DNA of 27,234 nucleotides from Chara braunii (Eukaryota > Streptophyta > Charophyceae > Charales > Characeae). The notes below the pieces were generated by a model, which was not told the DNA's origin, searched no databases, and worked only from the letters and a program-made list of their open reading frames with translations. This document shows positions 9,605 to 17,521 of this stretch, piece by piece. Each line of letters starts with the position of its first letter. The first letter of the stretch is position 1. Location of the stretch: positions 279,240-306,473 of the forward strand of contig BFEA01000617.1 in the NCBI GenBank assembly GCA_003427395.1, written 5' to 3'. The position numbers were made by a program, and so were the translations under genes.

Positions 9605-10276
9605 GGAGACACGGCTCTAGGTTTTGATATCCCTCTCCCTGTGTGCCTAGACGAGAGTGAGAAAAAGCCAATTAGATACCCGGGGACGTGGTTAGCAGAA
9701 GGTGTCTTCCTTTGGACTGTAATCCTGGAGAACAGGGGAGTGGATGGCGTACGACAGGTTGAGGCGATATAACACTTGGTATTCGACAGGACTCAAGACC
9801 TTGAGATAGGACTAACGCCCGTTGGTGTTAGTAGAACCTGATGGAAGTATGAGGCTTTAGTGAGATCCATTGTAAGTCGGCGATTGAGCAGTCTTGCAGG
9901 AGATAGTTAGTTTATATGCCACATCGTGTTTGGACCCCCAAAAACCGACCTCTATCCTGTAGAAGGGTGGAGGTGGACTTTGCCTACTTTCATGATAGAG
10001 AAGGCGTATGGAGGCATCGACAACCTGAGCAGAGCGGTTAATGATATGTTTTACGCTCTTGGGTTGGGATGAGCATCTCAGTTGAAAAAAACCTACTTCG
10101 CCCTCTGCGCGAGGTGAGGGCGGCTTGATTACGAGACACTAAAAGGACTGATCGACGCGACCTGCTGGGTAAATTGCCTGAGACCAGCCGATCTAATTGA
10201 CTATTATAGAAGGCGCGTCGATGATAAGCATGCGGGTTTGGAGGAGTTGAGATATTTGTACGCGGATAGTCAGTAG
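9605..10276 (+). pseudogene. Module C: third, most diverged tandem copy
   Basis: It lies in the same frame as module B. Starting after TAG 9602 it reads LGFDIPLPVC (A: LVEFTLP), RYPGTWLAEGVFLWTVILE (A: VWPRAWLWMYREL), DLYPVEGWRWTLPTFMIEKA and YGGIDNL (A: VPSFMVDEAIGRIGGL), CAR-stop-GRLDYETLKGLIDA (B: RWGDERLQLIELVRL) and YYRRRVDD, ending at TAG 10274. Stops include TAA 9770, TGA 10070 and TGA 10115; the last again sits at the Trp of the RWG motif. Similarity to A and B is visible only at protein level, so the triplication is old or the third module has taken a different role. The acidic C-terminal tail is absent. Confidence 0.55.
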
Positions 10277-10281
10277 GGGAT

Positions 10282-10563
10282 ATGTCGGGGCGGATGTCGA
10301 CAGGGGTCGATGTACGTAGACAATTAGTGAAAGAGGGCTTTACGGTTATAGTTTTACTCAAAGCGCACATTGAAGAAGACCTCACGGAGCAAGAATGCCT
10401 GCGACGGGCTAGAGATTTCATCCATGACCACCGAGCAGGTGTTCTCGCATGTGTGACCTTTCAGACAAAGGAGACGTACGAAGTGATGGTGTGGTCGACC
10501 GGTTATTTGCACTCGGAGTTATTTTTTGATGAGACCGTAGCGGAGGCGAGGAGCAGAGTATGA
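10282..10563 (+). CDS. Module D1: intact 93-residue frame, first of a diverged pair
   Basis: ATG 10282 to TGA 10561, with no internal stop, six bases after the end of module C. Landmarks are RRQLVKEGF, EEDLTEQEC, ARDFIHDHRAG, YEVMVWSTGYL and DETVAEARSRV. D2 repeats these positions about 475 bp downstream. The composition is charged and helical in the first half, with a beta-like YEVMV segment in the second. No known family is recognised. It may be a piece of a gag-like or accessory protein of the element. Whether it was translated alone or as part of a larger product is not visible. Confidence 0.5.
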   Translation: MSGRMSTGVDVRRQLVKEGFTVIVLLKAHIEEDLTEQECLRRARDFIHDHRAGVLACVTFQTKETYEVMVWSTGYLHSELFFDETVAEARSRV

Positions 10564-10756
10564 GTCAGATTATTTTGACGTGACAGAACGTGAGTCTGCG
10601 TTATACAGTCATAGACACCGAGCTTCGTACTCTCTCCGATGGGATCGCCGAGGTTCCGACTCATGGAGGAGTGTAGATGATAGAAATCCTCGAGTGATCT
10701 AACATGGAGTAGTGACAAGCCGATGAGTTCCTGCTGACGAGCGATACGAGCCTCCC

Positions 10757-11035
10757 TTGCGACGACTGTTATATACGCGTACTGTTTCTAGACGTTTAGC
10801 GCGCGATGAGGAGACACTACGCATTATTTTGAGGATGAGCATGGATGAGGACTTATTGGACCGTGAGTGCGGAAAACTTGCAAAGGATGTCATCCGAGAG
10901 CAGAGGCTAGGAGCACTAAGAGAAATAACGACGCAGAGGTGGATGGTATATGAAGTAGTTGTTTGTGGTAAGGGGGTTGTACGGGTGGAGATAGTTCAAG
11001 ACGAGACGTCGACGGAAGCACGGAGTAAGATGTGA
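10757..11035 (+). CDS. Module D2: second member of the diverged pair
   Basis: An open frame to TGA 11033; the true start is unclear, since the nearest in-frame codon is TTG 10757. Landmarks are SRRLARDEE, DEDLLDREC, AKDVIREQRLGAL, YEVVVCGKG and DETSTEARSKM. Alignment with D1 keeps the pattern EDL-x3-EC-x3-A-x-D-x-I-x3-R-x-G and the YEV and DET-x2-EARS signatures, about one residue in three identical by eye. The spacer between D1 and D2 (10564-10756) has no clear coding pattern. Function unknown. Confidence 0.5.
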   Translation: MRRLLYTRTVSRRLARDEETLRIILRMSMDEDLLDRECGKLAKDVIREQRLGALREITTQRWMVYEVVVCGKGVVRVEIVQDETSTEARSKM

Positions 11036-11073
11036 GGGACCCTCTGAACTTAGAAAGAGATTGTTGATCGAGA

Positions 11074-11421
11074 ATGGAAAATGAAGATGAGAGAGTGAAA
11101 AGAGTGAAGGAAATAATTATAGAACATGTGTTGAAAAGGGTAATGAAATTGGCTGAAATAATCAAGGCGTACGGAGTCTGCGAGAGCGAAGGTAAATTAC
11201 GAAGGATAGAAAGGAGTACGAAGGAACTAGAAAGGATCTTTATGGAAGATAGGGAGTTATTTAGAAGGTGGAGGTTCAATTTTTTAGAGAGTACGAAAAC
11301 GAGAGACTCCTTACAGTCAGAACAGGGAAAATCCTTTAGGTCGGCGGAAGAAGGGAAGGACAACGAAGACAAGAAGAACGGTAAAGGAGGGAAGAGCAGT
11401 GAAGAGACAACAACAGGATGA
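11074..11421 (+). CDS. Charged helical reading frame (115 residues), function unknown
   Basis: ATG 11074 to TGA 11419, 38 bases after D2. It is very rich in Glu, Lys and Arg. The first ~75 residues have a hydrophobic spacing that suggests a long helix or coiled coil (VKEIIIEHVLKRVMKLAEII, then LERIFMEDRELFRRW), and the tail is a low-complexity Lys/Glu/Gly/Ser stretch. No domain is recognised. By position and composition it could be part of a structural (gag-like) protein of the element, which is inference only. Confidence 0.45.
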   Translation: MENEDERVKRVKEIIIEHVLKRVMKLAEIIKAYGVCESEGKLRRIERSTKELERIFMEDRELFRRWRFNFLESTKTRDSLQSEQGKSFRSAEEGKDNEDKKNGKGGKSSEETTTG

Positions 11422-11729
11422 GGAACGATGAATACTTGTCAATACAGTGGCGATTAGTACTCTATATACGTGGTAGGAAAGATAGACGGACCGGTGGTCT
11501 GTGTGATAATACAAGTGAGTCACCTAGTAAGGTTGGGAGTGATAAAGGAGGCAGAGTGCACGCGGAGAGCGCTGAGAGAAGCGCGAGGGACAACACTCTG
11601 GACAGAAATCGAGAACAGACGTCTTGCCAGATAAATATTGAGTATGACATTATTCGAAGGAGGAGTTTATGTTCGCTCTTGGCATGAATCCCTGAGAGTG
11701 ACTGAGAGGCTTCTAAAGAAAGAAACTAG
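11422..11729 (+). other. Decayed coding-like stretch between open frames
   Basis: Short frames overlap without one clear reading. One frame gives YVVGKIDGPVVCVIIQVSHL and later FEGGVYVRSWHESLRVTERL, which look protein-like but are broken by stops. It is probably decayed coding sequence linking the charged frame to the acidic frame downstream. Confidence 0.3.
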
Positions 11730-11939
11730 GGACACGGGCGAACTGCCAGAGTTATCGTAGACGGAGCGGTTCTCAGGACACTCGAGGCGCATAACCGATG
11801 CTGGAAGGAGTTTATAAAGACCTTCGAGGACATAGAGGACTTCGGAGATAACGACGACTTCGAAACTTTTTATTTGATACTGGACGCGTCCGCAGAAAGG
11901 ATGCTAGTAGCGCTCGCCTTAACTGCTTTAGAATGTTAG
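11730..11939 (+). pseudogene. Acidic helical fragment, function unknown
   Basis: About 69 open codons ending at TAG 11937, with no ATG start. It reads ARVIVDGAVLRTLEAHNRCW, KTFEDIEDFGDNDDFETF and ASAERMLVALALTALEC, an amphipathic acidic pattern unlike base-composition noise. It is probably the end of the leader-proximal coding tract. The capsid-like helical look invites comparison with Gag, but no diagnostic motif is present. Confidence 0.4.
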
Positions 11940-12049
11940 GTGACCTACGAAAATTGAACAAGAGATGAGACTACCTGAAGAAGAATTAGAGTGAAGGAGA
12001 CGTAAGTTCGGGAGATGGAGCGGACTACGCAAGCATGAGAGCTGTGTTA

Positions 12050-12130
12050 CCGCGGGTTCATCGAACGTGTGTTTCGCGTTCAGGTTTTGAACGCGGTGAA
12101 CGCGAGTTCACTGAACGCGGCTGAACATTT
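12050..12130. repeat. GAACGCG motif cluster
   Basis: Within 80 bases GAACGCG occurs three times on the + strand and once as CGCGTTC, among further GTTC/GAAC pairs. It sits at the edge of the nested repeat block and may be the subterminal region of an inserted element. No coding sequence is seen. Confidence 0.6.
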
Positions 12131-12340
12131 TTGTCACGTTTGCGCAGAAGCCATGTAGTGTTGGGGGCGGCAGGTTTGGGGTGTGGTGGGGCCCTGCAAA
12201 AAAAAAAAACGACCAAGTAATGGCTGGAAAAAAAAAACGAAACATCCATACGCGGCAAACCGTGGCCACATGCACTCTTTTTTTTTATTGGGGGGGGGTG
12301 GGGGAATCGCCCTAACATAGCTCAGAAGACCCATGCAACA
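12131..12340. other. Low-complexity link, A and G runs
   Basis: Runs of A (about 12198, 12228), T and G (about 12290-12303) with no credible gene. It precedes the dispersed repeat that starts at 12341. Confidence 0.4.
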
Positions 12341-12765
12341 ATGAAATACCCGCGGACGCGTCCACGGGCCTGATCTCGGATGGCGGACGCATATGCAGCC
12401 GCCTCCGCAGTCGACCTGGTCCGCGCCGCGAACCCGATTTTACCAGAATTTTCCTGAAATAAATAATAGGTAAAACATATATATATATGGGGTTGTAGGA
12501 AATTTTAAGCCCTACAACCCCACTTTTTTTTTTTTTTAAATCCAACTTTGTTTATGATTTTTAAAAAATAAAAAACTAAATTGGATTAAAAAAAACATAA
12601 AATATATATATATAAAGAAAAACAGGATTTTTTTTTTGTCATTTTTTATCATGAGATATATGGTCCCTGAGTTCACCTGTTTTTTTTTTAAGAAATGAAT
12701 TTCTGTTTTTTGCAAGATTTTGAGGTATTTTAAAAAAATGTAGATGCAAAATTTGAAAATAAAGA
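12341..12765. repeat. Dispersed repeat family, internal copy
   Basis: This matches 26809-27234 in the same orientation. Both begin ATGAAA-C/T-ACCCGCGGACG with a 20-base near-perfect palindrome (12349-12368), then CCTGGTCCGCGCCGC, CCCGATTTTACCAGAATTTT, an AT run, the GGTTGTAG hairpin (12489-12521), A/T-rich sequence and a shared TCATGAGATATATGGTCCCT stretch. It lies inside the retrotransposon internal region while the other copy lies outside, so it is a nested, independently dispersed repeat. It encodes nothing recognisable. Confidence 0.88.
12489..12521. repeat. GGGGTTGTAGG hairpin, 11-bp perfect stem
   Basis: GGGGTTGTAGG (12489-12499) pairs perfectly with CCTACAACCCC (12511-12521) across an 11-nt loop, flanked by a TA run on the left and a T run on the right, as in the copies at 244 and 26981. 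Confidence 0.88.
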
Positions 12766-12780
12766 AAGAAAAAAGGGGTT

Positions 12781-13103
12781 TGATTGATTAATTTATTGAT
12801 TGATTGATTGATTGACTGATTGTGAGTATGTGTATGTATGTGTGTGTGTGTGTGTGTATGTGTGTGTGTGTGTGTGTGTGTATGTGTGTGTGTGTGTGTG
12901 TCCGCGCGCATGCGTGGTGGGTGGTGGGGGGGTGGGGCGACCCCTCCCCCACCAATCAATCAATCAATCAATCAATCGCGGGGTGGGGCGACTTCTCCCC
13001 CACCAGTCAATCAATCAATCACTCAATCAATCAATCAACCAAACAAACAATCAACGAAAAAAAAGAAAAATCGAAGAAATCAATCAATCAATCAATCAAT
13101 GAA
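12781..13103. repeat. Composite microsatellite: (TTGA)n, (GT)n, GC motif, (CAAT)n, partly doubled
   Basis: (TGAT)n at 12781-12822 is followed by (GT)n with GTAT breaks (12823-12901), GGTGGGGCGACCCCTCCCCC with ACC, (CAAT)n to about 12978, a second GGGGTGGGGCGACTTCTCCC unit, and further CAAT blocks to 13100. The left TGAT and right CAAT blocks are reverse complements and could pair. The translations are repeats of Cys-Val or Ser-Ile-Asn-Gln and are not genes. Confidence 0.93.
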
Positions 13104-13527
13104 AAAAAAAAAAAAAAAAACGTGCTTTTTTTTTTCAATTACCTTTGTTCTCAGCCTTATCCCCCCCAACCAAAAATTTCTTTTTTTTCTTTTTTTTTGC
13201 TTGAGGGGGTGGGGCTGGGGTTGTGCTGCTACATGACGCTTCCTGAGTTTCCAACCCCCTTCCCCAACGGCCGCCACTCGTCCGCGAAGACGTGCGTCCG
13301 TGGGGTTGCGGACTAGATCGCGGTCGCGGACTTGGCCGCGCTTGTCCGCCGCCGAGGGGTATTCATTGCCATGCAGGCTATCTAAAGGGTCCTTGCAGAT
13401 ATGTAGCGCAGACCGCCCCACCAAAATTGAGGCAGGCAGTGAATTTGAAATAGAGCACGAGCAGGCCGAATATATACCCGAGATTCGAATTCAGGTCTGT
13501 GTTTCAGCAGTTATGGGTAGCTAGGGC
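13104..13527. other. A/T tracts then GC-rich stretch, no confident gene
   Basis: Homopolymer A and T runs (about 13101-13200) give way to a GC-rich segment (13255-13380) with repeated GTCCGC, CGCGG and GGCCGCG words that recall the GC palindrome at 12349 in the opposite sense. It may be the other end of the inserted repeat. A short frame ending at 13524 (EAGSEFEIEHEQAEYIPEIR) could be a decayed coding scrap but is not assignable. Confidence 0.35.
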
Positions 13528-13711
13528 CTGTTGGTCTCTGCACGTGACTCTTGGGGTTTGGCTACACTACTCACCAAATGTGCAAAACTAGAATGAATCT
13601 TTTGCAGAACATGGAATATTATGCCGCCATATATTTTGTCTTTTGTGCATGTGGTGAGTAGAGGCCCTCAGGGCCACTGCACGTATTCCTAAGAAAAGAA
13701 AAACGAGAAAA
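13528..13711. repeat. Inverted-repeat (MITE-like) element
   Basis: The arm at 13567-13587 (CTACTCACCAAATGTGCAAA and one more A) is the reverse complement of 13641-13661 at 19 of 21 positions, around a 53-base AT-rich spacer. Outside the arms the pairing is weaker. It could fold into a long hairpin and encodes nothing. Exact ends and target duplication were not resolved. Confidence 0.6.
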
Positions 13712-13861
13712 AAGAAAACGTGGACGATAAAGGGTAGTAGGCGGTATTCTGCTCATCATCCTTTTAACTTACAAACGCAAATATTATTTGCCTTTATAAG
13801 TAACACATCGCAATTAAAACCATAAATCTAGAGCTACACCCAATAAATGGCAAAAGCAATG

Positions 13862-14160
13862 AGGTCAGTAGGTGCCTACATGCATTCTTGGAATGAATGT
13901 GTTTCAACACAAAGTGTATGAATCTACTAACCCGTCCAATATAACTCTCTTTCTCTCAACATGAGGAAAGGGGTAGAGAGGAAGGAAGGTGGAGGAGGGG
14001 AAAGTGATACATAGGTCGGTAGGTGCCGACATTTATAGGAATAATCAATGTGTCTCAACATAAAGAGTAGGCACCTACTGACTAATCCAACATTATTGGA
14101 CTCAACATGAGGAAAAGGGTAGAGAGAGGGTAAGGAGGATAGGGGAGGGAATGTTGTGCA
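13862..14160. repeat. Two ~150-bp tandem units with inverted-repeat ends
   Basis: Unit 1 (13862-14012) and unit 2 (14013 to about 14160) share GTC-A/G-GTAGGTGCC near the start, a CAATGTGT-like middle and CTCAACATGAGGAAA followed by a GGGTAGAGAG purine tract. GTCAGTAGGTGCCTAC (13864-13879) is the exact reverse complement of GTAGGCACCTACTGAC (14067-14082). In unit 2 the local arms (14015-14030 and 14067-14082) pair at 14 of 16 positions. Confidence 0.75.
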
Positions 14161-14234
14161 CAGGGATATATGGCTAGTACATATCACTATGATTTTAATA
14201 TGCATTTTATTTTTTTTTCCTCACAAATGTGCAA

Positions 14235-14315
14235 CTCGATGAAAGTTGAGGCTAGTTGAAATCTTGTTGAAATTGGTTGAAACCTATTGAAACATGTTGG
14301 AACGTGTTGATAAAC
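14235..14315 (+). repeat. Degenerate GTTGAAA tandem array
   Basis: About seven spaced copies of GTTGAAA or close variants (GTTGAGG, GTTGAAA, GTTGAAA, GTTGAAA, ATTGAAA, GTTGGAA, GTTGATA) occur with a period of 10-13 bases just upstream of the gag-like frame. It looks like a short degenerate tandem repeat. Confidence 0.65.
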
Positions 14316-14369
14316 ATTTAAAAATTCCCCCGAATCATTTTAAGCCCACTGTAAGTTATTTGTAACCAC

Positions 14370-15633
14370 ATGAAATCATGCTCCCTGTTTATCGACGATT
14401 ATGGCAAATTAAAAACCCGCCCATCTCGCCGACGTTTTTTCTGTTGGCCTCATGATAAGTTAGATTTCGCGGGGGTCCTTAAGTTGGAAATAAAGGCTGA
14501 AGCAGACGATTACAAGGACCTAGTCTGGAGAGGGATGCAACATCGGGACTTCTCTCTCTATCGTGACTATGATACGGAGAGATGCCCTGATTTTAATGAT
14601 CAGCCTTGGGCAGAAAAACGGTATTTGTTGGACGGAGTCCAACCACAACGACCTTGAGACTGAGAGGCGGTGATAGATGAGATGAGGGAAATGAGGGAAA
14701 GGATGAAGGGGTTAGCGAGACAAATGACTAATATCGAGACGAAGACGGGAGCCACGACCTACAGGGATAAGTTAGGGTCCTCATATTCATTGCGATGGGA
14801 TCGCAGGAACACTGACCGTTGGCGGAGTATGGAAGATAGAAACCCCCGCACACTCGCGGACTATCATGCGGGAGAAAGAGATGACGACGCCTGGCGGCGT
14901 AGGGATGAGCAGATTGATAGGGATCGTCGAGGAGACAGGTACCACGGGGCTGTAGCGTGGGAAGGTTGAAGCAGTATCCTCGCAGACCCAGATATGATTG
15001 GAACGCGGAAGGATACCGGAGTCCGGCAATTTCACCCGGAGAGATCGAGATGATTCTCGTAGCTGGTGGGCTTTGGACGGGGACCGTCGGGATGGTTATT
15101 GTGGCAGCTATGAGAGGACGGACCGCGGAGGAAATCGACAGAATGACTCTCGTGGACGCTATGAGCGAGGAGGATACCCTAGTTCACCCGGCTACCCAAA
15201 GTCGCCAGGTTATCCTAAGTCACCTGGTCCTTCAAATCAGGATGCCAGAACGACGAGAGGGTCAGCTACTACGGGGGTAGAGGAGAGACCTCTTACTCCT
15301 AAAAACTCCTGTATGTATTGTAGGTCGGATGAACATGTGAAGAGATATCGCCCTTATCTAAGACGAGCTATAGATGAGGGACTTGTACTACTTGATGATT
15401 GCAAGTATGTCAAGTGGGAAGACGACGTGGGCGACGTATCGATTTTTTCTTCAATGAAGGAGAACGTTGAGGTCAGGCGTGTACGCCCAAGCAAGGGTAA
15501 AGAAGCGGCAAAGACTCGGACCGTGCAGATGACCTTATCCTCGGATGACAAGACGCCTGCTACACCTATACGGGTAGCGGCGACCAAGTCCACAAGGGGG
15601 TCTTCTTCCAAAAGACTGATACCGACTATGTGA
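14370..15633 (+). pseudogene. gag: Gag remnant with decayed CCHC zinc knuckle (Ty3/gypsy)
   Basis: The first frame (14370-14969) has stops at 14655, 14661 and 14967, then a shift near 14970-15010 leads into a frame open to TGA 15631. The N-terminal part reads HDKLDFAGVLKLEIKAEADD. The middle is very rich in Arg, Asp, Gly and Tyr, followed by a short SPGYPK tandem. The zinc knuckle at 15310-15351 reads CMYCRSDEHVKRYR, fitting C-x2-C-x4-H-x4-C except that the last Cys is Arg (TGC to CGC). After it comes RRAIDEGLVLLDD, a helix often seen after the knuckle in such Gags. The capsid part seems short or displaced by the nested repeats upstream. It would package element RNA; here it is non-functional. 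Confidence 0.75.
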
Positions 15634-15863
15634 TGGCTGAGAAGGATGGTAAGAGGATCGAAAGAGAGGAGGTTATTCTTTCCCCGCGACAGTGTGGAGC
15701 AAGGAAGTTCACGATGAAGAGTTCCCTAGATGACATCGACAAAGTAGAGCCTCTTAGGCGAGCGCTGAGGCAACCTATGCAGTGCTCCATACTCGAGTAC
15801 CTGGCTGCATCTAGGTCTACTCGAGATGATCACACGGAAAAGTCGCGTTGTTCTAGGGGATGA
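15630..15863 (+). pseudogene. Gag-Pol linker fragment
   Basis: Open in a different frame from both neighbours, overlapping the gag frame end by four bases and the protease frame by 38. EPLRRALRQPMQCSILEYLA resembles the conserved helix before the protease in many Ty3/gypsy polyproteins (typically a P-V-x-L-x-L-x-E-L-L pattern). It suggests one ancestral gag-pol frame with two later indels rather than a separate gene. Confidence 0.5.
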
Positions 15864-16653
15864 TGCTCATATGACCTCTAAACCAGAGGTGCTTACTGTA
15901 ACAGTGTCGGGAGTGAGCGCTAAAGCCGAGCACGCAGCAACAGTATACTTCGATGGAATGGAAAGCGTGCGTCCTAACAAGTTTTACATCCTAGGGAGTG
16001 GAACAGTTGAGACTATTCTCAATGATGAGATAGTTCTCCAAGGAGTGATTGACAATGGCAGTGAGGCCGTCACCATAGACGAGGAACTCGCCGTACAATT
16101 AGGATTGAACCTCGGCAGGTTCTACCTATTTGAGATAGAAACGGCTGACGGAAGGAAGCAGAAGATCTTTCGAGTATGTCACAAGGCAGCTATCGAGGTT
16201 GAAGGGTTGAGCACGCTGATGCCTGTCTTTACGGTCAAGGACTGCAGCTCCGAGCTACTACTCGGAAGAACGTAGCTAAGCCATGTTCATGCGGTTACAA
16301 TAGAACGACCAAATGGGAGCCAGATGCTCTCTATGAAGCGTCCTGACTGTGGCAGGATTATGATAGAAATTGTTGAGCCTCGAGATCCGAGGAACAGGGC
16401 CGCCTTGGCTGTTGGGGCACGCAAGCCGTCTTCTTTTGCTAGCCACACGCTGAGGTTCCGTGAGAAGAAATACGGACCCCGACTTACGGAGGAAAGAGGA
16501 ATAATCCAAATCGAGGACTTGGGAAACCATGTGATCGTGGATGGAAAGTCTTACTCAAAGAGCGAGAATGGAGAATTTAGCGGGATGATTTCTGTGTCTT
16601 TTTTAAGGGTACAGCCCCCTACGGGGGGCGACCAAAGAGACACAAGCAAGTAG
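15826..16653 (+). pseudogene. pro: Retropepsin-type aspartic protease and linker
   Basis: The frame is open from 15826 to TAG 16273 and continues in the same frame to TAG 16651. The active-site region is LQGVIDNGSEAVTIDEELA (Asp codon 16051-16053), a D-N-G-S variant of the D-T/S-G motif, followed about 75 residues later by SSELLLGRT, the usual second motif (L-L-G-R-x-W-L). The TAG comes exactly where a Trp is expected (GRT-stop-LSHVHAV), so TGG to TAG is likely. The linker afterwards holds NGSQMLSMKRPDCGR. The enzyme would cut the Gag-Pol polyprotein in the virus-like particle. Confidence 0.8.
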
Positions 16654-17521
16654 CGGAGAAAGTAAAACTGACGGCAGTCGTCCGGGAGCGATCGGCGTTA
16701 GAAGGGATATCTGAAGAAGAGATCGCAAGGGAGATAAAAGAGAGGGAAAAAAAAAGAGCCGCAATACTTAACAGAAGAAAGAATAGTGGAAATAAACATC
16801 GGAGATGAAAATTTGACCGAGCAAGAGAGAGAACGCGTGCTGGAAGTACAGAAGACCTGCGACAAAGCGATAGTGTTTAGTGATGCTGACAGAGGGAGAA
16901 TCGATCCAAGGTACGCAAAACCCGCCAGAATCTATACAATTCCGCACATGTCATGGAACAACGCACGATGGAAGCACGCGCTCACATTTTTAAAGCAAAA
17001 GATGGTTTCTCATGTAGCTGAGCCGTCAGACAACGCTTATGTGAATAGATGGTTCTTGTTGCGAAAACTGAATGGGAAAATCCAGTTGATTCAAGATCTT
17101 TGGAAGGTGAATGGGGTCACCATCTATGATGTTGGATCCATTCCCCACGCAGATTTTTTAGCGGAGGGAGTAGCAGGCAGATCGATCTACTCTGTTTGCG
17201 ACCTACTTTTTGGATATGACGAGATACCTCTAGATCCGAGAAACATACATCTCACCGCTATGCACACACCCCTGAGACTAATTTCAAATGATGGTGGTGC
17301 TAATGGGGTGGACTAACGGAGTCGCGGTATTACAAAGAGCTATGGTAGCGGTCCTGAAAGACTTCATTCCTGACAAGGTGGAAGTCTTTCAAGATGACTT
17401 CCCGATCAAGGGACCGGTTGAGAAGGATGAGACGGAGGTCGCTCCTGGCGTCAGGAGGTTTATAGAGCAGCACTTGACAAACATTTACGAGGTTCTAGAG
17501 CAGCTAGACGATGATAATTGA
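16640..17521 (+). pseudogene. pol: Ty3/gypsy reverse transcriptase, fingers and palm
   Basis: The region starts in the second frame (KVAEKVKLTAVV), shifts at a 9-A run (16747-16755) and continues as YLTEERIVEINIGDENLT. Landmarks are NRWFLLRKLNGKIQLIQDLW and KVNGVTIYDVGSIPHADF; then SIYSVCDLLFGYDEIPLDP, with the first catalytic Asp at 17200-17202; then HLTAMHTPLRL. A shift near 17280 leads to GWTNGVAVLQRAMV and VEVFQDDFPIKG (17387-17398: F-Q-D-D, usually F-I/V-D-D) and VRRFIEQHLTNIYEVLEQL, ending at TGA 17519. The order and the DDxPIKG...GxRRF pattern fit a Ty3/gypsy lineage with long RT inserts. It is non-functional because of the frameshifts. Confidence 0.9.

Noticed and set aside
10890-11372. 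160-codon minus-strand frame, Ser/Leu-rich
   Set aside because: It is antisense to the charged frame at 11074-11421 and D2; the Glu/Lys-rich sense strand forces Ser/Leu/Phe-rich antisense.
12489-12538. Rho-independent terminator (hairpin followed by a T run)
   Set aside because: It looks like one, but the context is a dispersed eukaryotic repeat with no upstream gene, and the same unit recurs at unrelated places.
12640-13103. CRISPR-like array
   Set aside because: The repeats are simple-sequence microsatellites with no unique spacers of constant length, in eukaryotic transposon DNA.
16273-16278. Programmed stop readthrough (TAG CTA) between protease and RT
   Set aside because: A Trp is expected there in the L-L-G-R-x-W-L motif and many other Trp codons are lost, so simple decay is more economical.
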